In this document: one piece after another, positions 26,338-35,180 of the stretch | How the letters are laid out: each line of letters begins with the position of its first letter | Numbering within the stretch: position 1 is the stretch's first letter | From: Providencia rettgeri | GTDB taxonomy: Bacteria; Pseudomonadota; Gammaproteobacteria; Enterobacterales; Enterobacteriaceae | Assembly (NCBI RefSeq): GCF_041075285.1 | Contig: NZ_CP163512.1 | Coordinates: 2,976,001 to 3,040,000, forward strand | Length of the DNA: 64,000 nt | Direction: 5' to 3' | The notes under the pieces: model-generated | The model's input: only the letters and a program-made list of their open reading frames with translations | Told to the model about the DNA's origin: nothing | Databases searched by the model: none | Program-made: the position numbers and the translations under genes

Positions 26338-26889
26338 TCAGTAATAATCCATTTTAAAACGGATTGTGGTCTGGTAGTTTCCTGGCTTTAAACGTTTATT
26401 ATTAGATACGGCTTGGACGTTATAATTAAGCGTGGTTTCACCTGCTTTAATGGGGAAACTAGGCATTGCCTTACCAGGTATTGCAACATTTCCATTAGAA
26501 TCTGTGATTTTTACTGACAGACCATTTGCGTGTCCAAAAACATCAAAATTACGACCATCCGTCGGACCATCAAATACGATATTGAAAGATTGCCAATTCG
26601 GTTTTCCAGGTGCTGTCGGTGTTAGAACACAATTGATAAGACGAATAGAAAAATTACTCGTAGGACTTTCTCTATCCTGTATTATCTGGCTAATAGGTAC
26701 CGTAGTTATATTAACTGATTGATCTCGGCTATCTGCATCAATCGCACAAGGGGTTTCAATAATAGATCCCCCCATAGTCACAGTCCCATCTATAGGTTCC
26801 TGTGCCCGAGAAATCTGGTATTGCGCACTAACAATTGGGGCAAACAATATTCCTGAAAGCACCATGACAATTATGCCAAAGTGATTCAT
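26338..26889 (-). CDS. mrpB: Fimbrial subunit (MrpB-like position)
   Basis: A 183-residue pilin-family protein between the major subunit and usher genes, the place of mrpB, whose product ends fimbrial growth or anchors the rod in Proteus. Signal peptide about residues 1-22 (ending VSA), cysteines in ETPCAIDAD and INCVLTP, C-terminal FKMDYY. The assignment to the terminator/anchor role rests on position. Confidence 0.85.
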   Translation of the reverse strand: MNHFGIIVMVLSGILFAPIVSAQYQISRAQEPIDGTVTMGGSIIETPCAIDADSRDQSVNITTVPISQIIQDRESPTSNFSIRLINCVLTPTAPGKPNWQSFNIVFDGPTDGRNFDVFGHANGLSVKITDSNGNVAIPGKAMPSFPIKAGETTLNYNVQAVSNNKRLKPGNYQTTIRFKMDYY

Positions 26890-26968
26890 AGCGACTCCAT
26901 TTCAACTTAATGACAAGTTTCAATTCATTAAAATTAATGCCCATACATCCTTGTACGGGCGATACCAA

Positions 26969-27496
26969 TTACTGGTAGCTCAGAGCAAATGTTGCAACTG
27001 CAGTAAATTCACCAGGAACAGCTGCGTTAGCTGAATCACCTTGCAGGTAAGCATAGTATTCCAGTGTATTCACACCAGAATTTAAGTTTTGTGGGGTTGA
27101 TTTATCACCCAGCTTGATTTGATTACCGCCAGCATCAGTAATTACGATAGCTGCGTTTTTAGCAGTACCGTTGATTGCTAATGAGCCAGCTTTAATTGGG
27201 CTTGGAATACCAGTAAATGTAGTGCTTACTGAGCTCAGAGTACTGATATCACAATCTTCCAATTCAATTTTAAAGCTACGTGGAGTACTTGATTTCCCTG
27301 CATTCAATAATACAGTTGAGATCGCACCGATTTTAACTGCATCGCTACCGCTCAGATCAGTATTCTTGATAGAGCATGGTGCATCAATAATGCTACCTTC
27401 AAAAGTGACTTTACCTGTTCCTTGGTTTGCAGAAGCAGAACCCGCAGCAACTGCCATACCTAAGCCGAATACTAAAGCAAGTTTATTTAATTTCAT
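26969..27496 (-). CDS. mrpA: Major fimbrial subunit (MrpA-like)
   Basis: A 175-residue type 1-like pilin. The start at 27496 (MKLNKLALVFG) gives a normal signal peptide ending ASA before NQGTGKVTFEG; longer in-frame starts up to 27529 add an unlikely tail. Features are the cysteine pair (DAPCSIKNT and LEDCDIS), the QLG-like IKLGDKSTPQNL strand, and the C-terminal ATFALSYQ with penultimate tyrosine. Small, neutral and rich in Ala, Gly, Ser and Thr, as major subunits are. It is the first gene of the ten-gene operon and is followed by a 79-base gap before mrpB, where major pilin transcripts are often ended or processed. Confidence 0.9.
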   Translation of the reverse strand: MKLNKLALVFGLGMAVAAGSASANQGTGKVTFEGSIIDAPCSIKNTDLSGSDAVKIGAISTVLLNAGKSSTPRSFKIELEDCDISTLSSVSTTFTGIPSPIKAGSLAINGTAKNAAIVITDAGGNQIKLGDKSTPQNLNSGVNTLEYYAYLQGDSANAAVPGEFTAVATFALSYQ

Positions 27497-28742
27497 TTTA
27501 TACATTTCCATTAGATAAAAAGACGACACAAATTAAAATAACGAGTTATTATTAATCTGATTATTTTAATTTTTTCTTAAACTATGTATTTCTGGTTAGC
27601 AAATATTAAGGATTGATACAAATAACCATTTTGCCTATCAAATTCCTTTAATAAACCAAATAATTAAACAATGTATCAACGCGATGCCATTATTATATCT
27701 CATTTAAGTTATGTCAACTTTTGAAAATAAAGTACAATTTAACATGTAACTTAGTGATATATATATAATAACTCATAAGATATACCCATAAAATACACCA
27801 ATACAGGATAAACAAGTGAATATTTTATAATTCACACACTGCATTATTAATAAAAAACAACAAAATAACAAACTCACCTAATAATAAAGTTTTTTATACC
27901 CATAAAACGGGTTTTTATTAGTGAAAAAAAACAACACCAGAGAATATATGAATGAAAAATAAGTATAATTAATTAAATTAAGATTTTAATGATACCTACT
28001 AATTAATAAGAAATATCTCAAAATAAATAAATAATTAATTTCATAATGTTTCTTAATTTACCAACTGTTACATTTATTAAATTATAATAAAAGAAAAAAT
28101 TTAAAAATAATTCAACAAAAATAAAACATTACAGGCGGTAATTTAAATAAGTAATTACCCAAAGTAAATATACATAAAAAAGCGAGTGGATAAATAACTC
28201 CAGAATATTATTTATAAATAAAAACCATTACAAATCCTTACGATAAGTAATCAACAATAATCTAGTATAAATTAATCACACTATCATTATATCAATCTTT
28301 AGACAAAAAATAAGCAAAAATAACAATGCTATTGTTACTATTTTTTCAACAATTATTGCATTAGACTTTCATATCTCTCCTACTCTAAAACAGAGAAAAA
28401 TAAGAATATTCAACAAAGTCATGTTATTCACTACGTTATTAAAATTAATTACGTAAGTATTTCACTCTAATTTTAAAGAATGGAAGGTATAATATCTACG
28501 AAGAAATACGCTGTTTATTTTGGCTATTTTCACCATGTTTCAGTAATACAAATTTAACTTATAACTTTTTTAGCTAATTACAGCTTACCTTTAGCATAAG
28601 TCTAATCTGCTGATTTAAATAGTAAAGTAGCGATAGCTAGCTTGAAACATTTATTGAATGTTGATTATATAGCCTACCCTATATGGATAGGGGCTATATA
28701 ATCAATCCTTAATCATTCAGAAAAGTAACTAAGTGTGTTTCC
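27497..28742. other. AT-rich region upstream of the fimbrial operon
   Basis: About 1.2 kb without a credible gene and with extreme A/T content, presumably holding the fimbrial promoter and H-NS/Lrp-type binding sites. TATACCCATAAAA is repeated at 27781-27793 and 27895-27907. I saw no pair of inverted repeats that would mark an invertible promoter, and no recombinase gene like mrpI is present in the window. Confidence 0.45.
28661..28705. terminator. Strong hairpin downstream of the TetR gene
   Basis: A 13-base stem (TTGATTATATAGC / GCTATATAATCAA) continues after a three-base bulge into CCCTAT / ATAGGG with loop ATGG. It lies just beyond the tetR stop. No T-run on either strand, so it may be a transcript-end structure rather than a classic terminator. 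Confidence 0.55.
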
Positions 28743-29429
28743 TTAAGACAAAGGCGATAATGTTAACGAGCCTAACACCGCAAGGTTTTCCTTCAGATCC
28801 ATTTTTGATGAAGAGGCAAGCTTTTCTAAACCTGATGTAATGAAAGGGATCAAATAACTACAGGCTTGCTCTTTATCTTCAACGGAACAAAGACCTTTCG
28901 CTAACCCCCCAATACGATCAACTTCTGAAAATGTGTTACACATCACTCCAACCATAAAATCGAATCCCCACTGCACATTTTCCTCTTGTGCACTGTTCAT
29001 TGCTCGGCGCAGCTCCTGTAAAAAGGCATAAGCTCCCTCATCAAATTGCTCTTGCAATAAAGAAAGATTATAACCCAATAGGGAAGAAACAATACGCGCG
29101 TAATTGCGCCATCCTTCACCACCATTTAAATGCCAATAGAGGTAAGGTAATACAAAAGCCTGAACAATTTCCTCAATGGGCAATGGCTGCCCACTGTTTT
29201 GTGCTAAAAAATGATTGAGCAATTGAACGCGCGATTGGCTAAGTTGACCAATACGCCGTTTAACAACGGCGTCAAATAACTCTTTTTTTGTTCCAAAATG
29301 GTAATGAGCAAGCGCTAATTTTACGCCCGCTTTCTGGGTAATATGTCGAATAGAAACAGCATCATAGCTACTTTGAGCAAATAGCTCCTCCGCAGCATTA
29401 AGAATTTTTTCCGATGTCGATGTTTGCAT
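28743..29429 (-). CDS. TetR/AcrR-family regulator of the cyclase-BKACE operon
   Basis: A 228-residue TetR-family protein. The N-terminal helix-turn-helix (residues about 6-52) contains SIRHITQKAGVKLALAHYHFGTKKELFDAVV, a textbook recognition-helix stretch. The C-terminal part is all-helical and likely binds the pathway substrate or a CoA ester. It is divergent from the operon at 29743, whose promoter region carries two related palindromes. A local repressor is the simplest model. Confidence 0.85.
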   Translation of the reverse strand: MQTSTSEKILNAAEELFAQSSYDAVSIRHITQKAGVKLALAHYHFGTKKELFDAVVKRRIGQLSQSRVQLLNHFLAQNSGQPLPIEEIVQAFVLPYLYWHLNGGEGWRNYARIVSSLLGYNLSLLQEQFDEGAYAFLQELRRAMNSAQEENVQWGFDFMVGVMCNTFSEVDRIGGLAKGLCSVEDKEQACSYLIPFITSGLEKLASSSKMDLKENLAVLGSLTLSPLS

Positions 29430-29678
29430 AGCTATCCTTAACCTGCACCTAATAAAGAGAGTTGATAAGCTTTCACCGTATTTATCACGCTAATATTGTG
29501 CCATCTATTATAAGGCTCATCACTGAAATTGCTTTAGCTTTTCAAAACTCTTTCTATTTTTTATAGCTATCTGATTTAAAAAACAGAAAAATACTTTAAA
29601 TTCAGCAAATTAATCAAACTGACTACCCCATCACACTTTTGCTTATTTTTCGATCACCTTCACGTAATTGATAGATTA

Positions 29679-29698
29679 ATTTGGACGATTGTCTAAAT
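29679..29698. promoter_or_regulatory. Candidate TetR operator 1
   Basis: ATTTGGACGATTGTCTAAAT is symmetric at 16 of 20 positions. It contains TTGGACG, which recurs 28 bases on in the second site. TTGGAC (29681-29686) followed by TATAGG (29703-29708) is a possible -35/-10 pair, which would put this site on the -35. Confidence 0.5.
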
Positions 29699-29708
29699 TA
29701 CATATAGG

Positions 29709-29724
29709 TTGGACGTACGACCAA
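29709..29724. promoter_or_regulatory. Candidate TetR operator 2
   Basis: TTGGACGTACGACCAA is symmetric at 14 of 16 positions and lies about 20 bases before the first start codon, overlapping the likely transcription start. With operator 1 it fits repression by the divergent TetR protein. Confidence 0.55.
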
Positions 29725-29742
29725 TAAAAAGTGAGACTATAG

Positions 29743-30516
29743 ATGAAAATTATCGATTTGAGTGTCACCATTGAACATGAAACGCCTTGTGATCCCCCTT
29801 CCATGCCAACAAAAATAGATTATTGGGGACATGATAAAGGCGCTGAACACATGCGCCAATTTTTTCCCACGGCAACAGAAAAAGACCTTCCAGGCGGACT
29901 TGGTTGGTCTATTGAGTACGTACAACTCACCACTCACAGTGGGACTCATCTTGATGCACCTTGGCATTATCATCCCACGATGAACCACGGTGAACTCGCT
30001 CGCACCATCGACCAAGCTCCCCTTGAATGGTGCTTTTCTGATGGTGTGAAACTTGACTTTGCCACCATTCCCGGCGATGGCGGTAAGATCACCGTTGAGC
30101 TGTTAGAAGCAGAGCTCAAGCGAATTGGCTATACCCTAAAACCCCTCGATATCGTTGTTATCCATACGGGGGCAATGAAGCATTGGGGTACCAGCGCTTA
30201 TTTGAGTGCGGGTTGTGGAATGACTCGTGAAGCTACCCTCTATTTATTAGAACGAGGCATAAAAGTAGTAGGCACCGATGCTTGGAGCTGGGATCGACCA
30301 CTATCACTCATTGCAGAAGAATTTGAAGAAACAGGTGATTCCTCCTTAATCTGGGAAGGGCATTTCGCCGGTATTGAGCGTGAATATTACCATATGGAAA
30401 AGATGGCTAATCTTGATAAATTACCGCCCTTTGGTTTCAAGATTGCTTGTTTTCCCGTCAAAATTAAAGCAGCCAGCGCTGGGTGGTGCCGAGCAGTCGC
30501 TATGTTTGACTTCTAG
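29743..30516 (+). CDS. Cyclase-family hydrolase (kynurenine formamidase-like)
   Basis: A 257-residue metal-dependent hydrolase of the cyclase family. The metal motif HSGTHLDAPWHYH (residues 65-77) supplies His65, His69 and Asp71, and ITVELLEAELKR and DIVVIHTG are typical. Family members open cyclic amides, lactones or formamides. As the first gene of an operon with a carrier, a beta-keto acid cleavage enzyme and acetoacetate enzymes, it probably makes the open-chain acid that feeds the later steps. The substrate is unknown; kynurenine is unlikely because no kynureninase is present. Confidence 0.8.
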   Translation: MKIIDLSVTIEHETPCDPPSMPTKIDYWGHDKGAEHMRQFFPTATEKDLPGGLGWSIEYVQLTTHSGTHLDAPWHYHPTMNHGELARTIDQAPLEWCFSDGVKLDFATIPGDGGKITVELLEAELKRIGYTLKPLDIVVIHTGAMKHWGTSAYLSAGCGMTREATLYLLERGIKVVGTDAWSWDRPLSLIAEEFEETGDSSLIWEGHFAGIEREYYHMEKMANLDKLPPFGFKIACFPVKIKAASAGWCRAVAMFDF

Positions 30517-30530
30517 CGGGAGATAACCTC

Positions 30531-31793
30531 ATGACACAATTACATGACACTACTGTCGGTAATCCAAAAGTAAAATGGCATGTACTTATTGGCGGCTTCT
30601 TTGGCTATATGTTCGATGCTGTTGATATTTTACTCCTTGCAGTGGCAATGCCAGTCATCATTGCCGATCTTGGTATCTCTACAGCGGATGGAGGACTGCT
30701 TGCGACTGCAACAATGGTCGGCATTGGCTTAAGTAGTATTGTGGTTGGTTGGTGCGCAGATACTTATGGACGACGCAAAACTCTGTTTTGGAGCCTAATG
30801 TTGTTTAGTGTGCTTACTGCTGCTATTGCCTTTACGAATACTTGGTTTGAGATCTTAGTGTTACGTTTTTTAGCTGGGTTAGGTCTCGGCGGAGTTTGGA
30901 GCATTATTGTGGCCTATATCGCCGAAACATGGCCAGCGAAGCAACGCGGTCGTGCTGCTTCATTTGTTTTAAGCTCTTTCCCTGCGGGAGCTGGTTTAGC
31001 TGCCTTCCTCGCTTACTTAATTATTCCAGCCTATGGTTGGCGTGCGCTGTTTTTATGTGGCGCAGGTGCCATATTTGCTGCCTTCTATTTCCTTATTTTT
31101 GTCCCTGAATCAGAAAGCTGGAAAAAAGAAAAAGCCGCCCAAGCCAAACGAGGCGAAAGAATTCGCATCAGTGAAATTTTTTCCAAAGAAATGGCGCGTA
31201 ATACACTCCTTGCAACGACGGTTGCTAGCTTCGGGTTAATTGGTTATTGGGGATGTACCACTTGGCTACCGATGTTTTTAACTAAAGAGCGTGGGCTTAC
31301 CATGGAGAGCATGTCACTGTTTTTTGTCGTCCTAAATATAGGCATGTTTGTCGGCTATAACGTCTTCGGTGTTATGGCAGATAAAATCGGGCGGCGAAAT
31401 GCCATCATCATTTCGTTCATTGGTACCGCAATCACCTTACCTATTTACGTCAATATGACCAGTCATACTGCCTTACTTGTAATGGGGCCAGTTTATGCCT
31501 TCTTTACTGCCTTCGTTGGCTTAATGGGCTCTTATTTCCCTGAGTTATTCCCCACACGAGTACGCACGATCGGTGCAGGTTTTTGTTTCAATATTGGTCG
31601 AGGAATCTCCGCTTTCGCACCATTTGTGATGGGCTTCATTGCCCTGAGCTATGGCTTAGTCACAGGACTGATTATCTGCGCCGTTTTTTTCTGCTTAGCA
31701 GGCTTAATGATGTTCACCCTTCCTGATATCGATAAAACCAGACGTTCAATTGACAACACCAGCCCAAACACGGCCTCTCATCAGGAAATTTAA
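30531..31793 (+). CDS. MFS carrier, aromatic/organic acid:proton symporter type
   Basis: A 420-residue major facilitator with twelve spans. GYMFDAVDILLLAVAMPVI at helix 1 resembles the aromatic acid and sialic acid/sugar-acid groups (D-A-x-D motif), and VGWCADTYGRRKTLFW is the loop 2-3 signature. YFPELFPTRVRTIGAGFCFN is characteristic of helix 10-11 of this group. It is 14 bases after the cyclase gene. Substrate unknown; an organic acid or its cyclic form is the operon-based guess. Confidence 0.82.
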   Translation: MTQLHDTTVGNPKVKWHVLIGGFFGYMFDAVDILLLAVAMPVIIADLGISTADGGLLATATMVGIGLSSIVVGWCADTYGRRKTLFWSLMLFSVLTAAIAFTNTWFEILVLRFLAGLGLGGVWSIIVAYIAETWPAKQRGRAASFVLSSFPAGAGLAAFLAYLIIPAYGWRALFLCGAGAIFAAFYFLIFVPESESWKKEKAAQAKRGERIRISEIFSKEMARNTLLATTVASFGLIGYWGCTTWLPMFLTKERGLTMESMSLFFVVLNIGMFVGYNVFGVMADKIGRRNAIIISFIGTAITLPIYVNMTSHTALLVMGPVYAFFTAFVGLMGSYFPELFPTRVRTIGAGFCFNIGRGISAFAPFVMGFIALSYGLVTGLIICAVFFCLAGLMMFTLPDIDKTRRSIDNTSPNTASHQEI

Positions 31794-31810
31794 TTTCAGG
31801 AGTTTCTAAT

Positions 31811-32644
31811 ATGACAAATAAAACAATAATTACTGTTGCCACCACTGGGGCTTTTCCAACAAAACAAGATAACCCGAATATTCCTCTCACCCCAAAAGAG
31901 ATTGCAGAGGACGTCTACGAATGTTGGCAGGCCGGTGCATCTATTGCCCATTTGCATATGCGTGATGATGAAGGGCGTGGAACCATGGACATTAATAAGT
32001 TTCGCGAAACCGTCGCCTTAATCCGCGAAAAATGTGACATTGTGCTTAATCTCACGACTTCTGGAGATTTAAATGCAACGGACGAAACACGCATGATCCA
32101 TGTTGCAGAGTTAAAGCCTGAACTTGCCTCCTATGACTGCGGTTCAATGAACTGGGCACATTCAGGTTTATTCATTAACCATCCCGCTTTTTTAGAAAGG
32201 TTAGGCCAGTTAATGATTGATAATGACGTTCGCCCTGAAATTGAGATCTTTGATGCTGGTATGTTTTATAACTCACTGTACTATATAAAGAAAAATCTCA
32301 TCAAAACCCCCGCGTACTATCAATTTGTTCTAGGTGCTGCAGGCGGTATAGCCGCTACAGTGGAAAATCTTATTTTCTTACGCAACTTACTCCCAGCGGA
32401 TGCACACTGGTCTGCATTTGGCATTGGTAAAGGGCATATGCCTATTTTAATGACAACCTTAGCAATGGGGGGACATGTCCGAGTTGGTATGGAAGATAAT
32501 GTCTATTACAGCAAAGGCCGATTAGCTCAATCTAACGCTGAATTTGTGGCTCGTGCTGTTCGTCTTGCCAATGAAGTCGACAGAACCCCAGCTACCCCCG
32601 ATGAAGCACGCAATATTTTAGCCTTGAAAAGGAAGCTCTCATGA
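31811..32644 (+). CDS. Beta-keto acid cleavage enzyme (BKACE)
   Basis: A 277-residue TIM-barrel protein of the BKACE family (3-keto-5-aminohexanoate cleavage enzyme and relatives). The zinc ligands His47 and His49 are visible in AHLHMRD, and a later Glu is in [15 protein letters not shown] enzymes condense a beta-keto acid with acetyl-CoA and split off acetoacetate plus a new CoA ester. The neighbouring thiolase and acetoacetate CoA-transferase genes dispose of exactly that acetoacetate, which supports the call. The beta-keto acid is unknown. The gene ends with an ATGA overlap into the thiolase gene. Confidence 0.85.
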   Translation: MTNKTIITVATTGAFPTKQDNPNIPLTPKEIAEDVYECWQAGASIAHLHMRDDEGRGTMDINKFRETVALIREKCDIVLNLTTSGDLNATDETRMIHVAELKPELASYDCGSMNWAHSGLFINHPAFLERLGQLMIDNDVRPEIEIFDAGMFYNSLYYIKKNLIKTPAYYQFVLGAAGGIAATVENLIFLRNLLPADAHWSAFGIGKGHMPILMTTLAMGGHVRVGMEDNVYYSKGRLAQSNAEFVARAVRLANEVDRTPATPDEARNILALKRKLS

Positions 32645-33822
32645 ATGATATCGTGATCGTCAGTGCTGTACGTACTGCTATTGGTAGCTTTGGCGGATCG
32701 TTAGCGTCAGTGAAGGCCACCGAGCTCGGTGCGATAGTCACAAAAGCGGTACTTGAGCGTACAGATATCCAACCTATTGAAATTGATGAAGTCCTATTAG
32801 GCAATGTGTTACAGGCGGGTCTTGGGCAAAATCCTGCTCGTCAAACCGCTCTCAAAGCAGGGCTCCCGGATACAACACCAGCGACAACATTAAATTTGGT
32901 GTGCGGCTCTGGTCTACAAAGCATCATCATGGCAGCCCAAACCATTCATGCTGGTGATAATAATGTCGTCTTAGCTGGGGGTATGGAGAATATGTCAGCG
33001 GCTCCCTACTTACTGGATCAAGCGCGATTTGGTTATCGGATGGGAAATGGCAATTTAATCGATAGCGTTGTCCACGATGGACTAAGCTGCGCGGTCAATC
33101 ATTACCACATGGGCATTACCGCAGAAAATATCGCAAAGCGCTATAACATTAGTCGTGAAGAGCAAGATGAAGTCGCCCTACAATCACAGCTTCGTGCTCA
33201 AGCTGCAATTGAAAAAGGAGCATTCAACCAAGAAATTGTCCCTGTTACAGTGAAACTGAAAAAAGCAGAAGTTATTTTTGAGCAAGATGAATATGTTCGC
33301 TTCGGCACTTCTTACCCGTTACTAAGCCAGCTTCGTCCAGCCTTTGATCCGGCAGGAACCGTCACTGCGGGAAATTCGTCAGGGATCAACGATGGAGCCG
33401 CAGCCTTATTAGTGATGTCACGGCAACATGCTGAAAATTTAGGGCTAAAACCATTAGCCCGCATCCGTAGTTATGCCACAGCGGGGGTTGATCCCAGTAT
33501 TATGGGTATGGGTCCCGTACCTTCCACATTGAAAGCCTTAGATAAAGCAGGGCTTCATATTAACGACCTTGATCTCATTGAAGCTAACGAGGCTTTTGCT
33601 GCACAATTTATTGCCGTTGGACGAGAGCTTAGACTTGATCCACAAAAAACCAATATCAATGGTGGTGCTATTGCGCTAGGTCACCCCATAGGTGCATCAG
33701 GAGCACGCATCTTAGTCACATTGTTACATGCTCTAAAAACGCAAGATAAAACTTTAGGGCTTGCCACATTATGTGTGGGAGGGGGGCAAGGTGTTTCCGT
33801 TATTGTTGAACGCCTTTCTTAA
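32641..33822 (+). CDS. atoB: Acetyl-CoA acetyltransferase (AtoB-like thiolase)
   Basis: A 393-residue thiolase very similar to E. coli AtoB. Nucleophilic Cys88 lies in LVCGSGLQS, His348 in [10 protein letters not shown] and acid/base Cys378 in TLCVGGGQG. It splits acetoacetyl-CoA into two acetyl-CoA. Its start overlaps the BKACE stop (ATGA), and the CoA-transferase subunits follow. In E. coli the order is atoD-atoA-(E)-atoB under AtoC; here the set is moved into another operon. Confidence 0.92.
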   Translation: MNDIVIVSAVRTAIGSFGGSLASVKATELGAIVTKAVLERTDIQPIEIDEVLLGNVLQAGLGQNPARQTALKAGLPDTTPATTLNLVCGSGLQSIIMAAQTIHAGDNNVVLAGGMENMSAAPYLLDQARFGYRMGNGNLIDSVVHDGLSCAVNHYHMGITAENIAKRYNISREEQDEVALQSQLRAQAAIEKGAFNQEIVPVTVKLKKAEVIFEQDEYVRFGTSYPLLSQLRPAFDPAGTVTAGNSSGINDGAAALLVMSRQHAENLGLKPLARIRSYATAGVDPSIMGMGPVPSTLKALDKAGLHINDLDLIEANEAFAAQFIAVGRELRLDPQKTNINGGAIALGHPIGASGARILVTLLHALKTQDKTLGLATLCVGGGQGVSVIVERLS

Positions 33823-33836
33823 TAAGGAGATGGACA

Positions 33837-34493
33837 ATGAAACATAAAGTCATAAAAAAGGATAGCGTCATTAGTCACCTCCACGATGGAATGAGTATCA
33901 TGTATGGTGGCTTTATGGGACAAGGAACCCCATCTAGCCTAGTGAGCCTCATTTTGCAATCAGGCATCAAGGACTTAACGTTAATTGGTAACGATACAGG
34001 TGTACCTGGGCTCGGTGTAGCACCGTTAATTGAAGCCAAAAGAGTTAAACGTTTAATTAGCTCTCACATTGGCCTTCTACCTGAAACAGGAAAGCAAATG
34101 ATCTCCGGTGAATTAGATGTAGAGCTTGTTCCCCAAGGTACACTTGCAGAGCGCATACGCTGTGGCGGTGCTGGCCTTGGGGGAGTTTTAACCCCTACTG
34201 GCGTTGGCACTGTTGTGGAAAAAGGTAAACAAAGGCTCACCATTGAAGGTAAAAACTATTTACTTGAACTTCCATTACGCGCTGATCTTGCCATTATCCA
34301 TGCTCATATTGGAGACACTGTGGGTAATTTACATTATCGACTTGCCTCTCGTAATTTTAATCCATTGATTGCACTAGCTGCTGATACCGTATTTGCCGAA
34401 GTAGAACAGCTAGTTGACGTGGGTAGTCTGGCTCCAGATACCGTCATGACACCTGGGTTGCTAGTGACCGGTTTATTTCAAGGAGATCAATGA
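33837..34493 (+). CDS. atoD: Acetoacetate CoA-transferase, subunit A
   Basis: A 218-residue class I CoA-transferase alpha subunit, close to Ato[20 protein letters not shown] and [19 protein letters not shown] are diagnostic. With the B subunit it moves CoA from an acyl-CoA to acetoacetate, giving acetoacetyl-CoA for the thiolase. AAGGAG precedes the ATG. Its stop overlaps the B-subunit start, ensuring equal synthesis. Confidence 0.93.
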   Translation: MKHKVIKKDSVISHLHDGMSIMYGGFMGQGTPSSLVSLILQSGIKDLTLIGNDTGVPGLGVAPLIEAKRVKRLISSHIGLLPETGKQMISGELDVELVPQGTLAERIRCGGAGLGGVLTPTGVGTVVEKGKQRLTIEGKNYLLELPLRADLAIIHAHIGDTVGNLHYRLASRNFNPLIALAADTVFAEVEQLVDVGSLAPDTVMTPGLLVTGLFQGDQ

Positions 34494-35146
34494 TGGATGC
34501 CAAAACAATTATTGCACGCCGCGTTGCACAAGAGCTAAAAGATGGTGATGTTGTTAATCTTGGGATCGGTTTACCCACTATGGTTGCGAATTACCTTTCC
34601 GATGATGTTGATATTTTACTGCAATCTGAAAATGGTTTTCTAGGGATTTGCCCTGCAAATGCACAAAATCCGGATCCTGATTTAGCTAATGCAGGGGGAC
34701 AACCTTGCGGTATCATTACTGGTGGAGCGACCTTTGATAGCGCTTTCTCCTTCGCATTGATTCGAGGTGGCCATATTGACGCTTGTGTATTAGGCGGCTT
34801 AGAAGTTGACCAGCAAGGTAATTTAGCAAATTGGATGATCCCAGGGAAAATGGTTCCAGGTATGGGGGGCGCGATGGATTTAGTGACAGGCTCTAAAAAT
34901 GTCATTGTCGCAATGGAACATTGCACAAAAACTGGAGAAGCGAAAATCTTGCGTCAATGCCGGCTTCCGCTTACAGCACAAAATTGTGTGTCTACAATTG
35001 TCACCGAACTCGCTGTTTTTCGTTTTATTAATGGGCAATTAACACTAGTGGAGCTTGCACCAGAGACTAGCGTAGAAACAATCAAAGCCTGCACAGAAGC
35101 GGAATTTGTCATTTCCGCAAACTTACAAAAAACTCAATTAATATAA
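34490..35146 (+). CDS. atoA: Acetoacetate CoA-transferase, subunit B
   Basis: A 218-residue class I CoA-transferase beta subunit, near identical in pattern to AtoA. The catalytic glutamate is in [23 protein letters not shown] and [15 protein letters not shown] follow. ATG at 34490 or 34493 could start it (both after AGGAG); the first overlaps the A-subunit stop. It is the last gene of the operon and is followed by a terminator. Confidence 0.93.
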   Translation: MMDAKTIIARRVAQELKDGDVVNLGIGLPTMVANYLSDDVDILLQSENGFLGICPANAQNPDPDLANAGGQPCGIITGGATFDSAFSFALIRGGHIDACVLGGLEVDQQGNLANWMIPGKMVPGMGGAMDLVTGSKNVIVAMEHCTKTGEAKILRQCRLPLTAQNCVSTIVTELAVFRFINGQLTLVELAPETSVETIKACTEAEFVISANLQKTQLI

Positions 35147-35154
35147 ACAATAAT

Positions 35155-35177
35155 GCCCCATTATTTGGGGCTTTTAT
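35155..35177 (+). terminator. Rho-independent terminator of the cyclase-BKACE operon
   Basis: GCCCCA / TGGGGC stem with loop TTATT, followed by TTTTATT, lying between the convergent atoA and cdaR genes. Confidence 0.8.
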
Positions 35178-35180
35178 TCC

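Larger units (their letters stand above)
29430..29742. other. Divergent promoter region, tetR / cyclase operon
   Basis: About 310 bases with no gene; the operator-like sites next to the plus-strand operon are listed separately. No ribosome site stands out before ATG 29743 (GTGAG is the best). Confidence 0.5.

Noticed and set aside
28661..28705. Phage or integron attachment site
   Set aside because: The hairpin is strong, but there is no integrase, no direct repeat pair and no tRNA gene. A transcript-end structure is simpler.
27497..28742. Invertible fimbrial promoter as in P. mirabilis mrp
   Set aside because: No convincing long inverted-repeat pair was found by eye and no recombinase gene lies in the window. 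Only a 13-base direct repeat is present.
29743..30516. Kynurenine formamidase (kynB)
   Set aside because: The metal motif is shared by the whole cyclase family, and no tryptophan dioxygenase or kynureninase gene is near.
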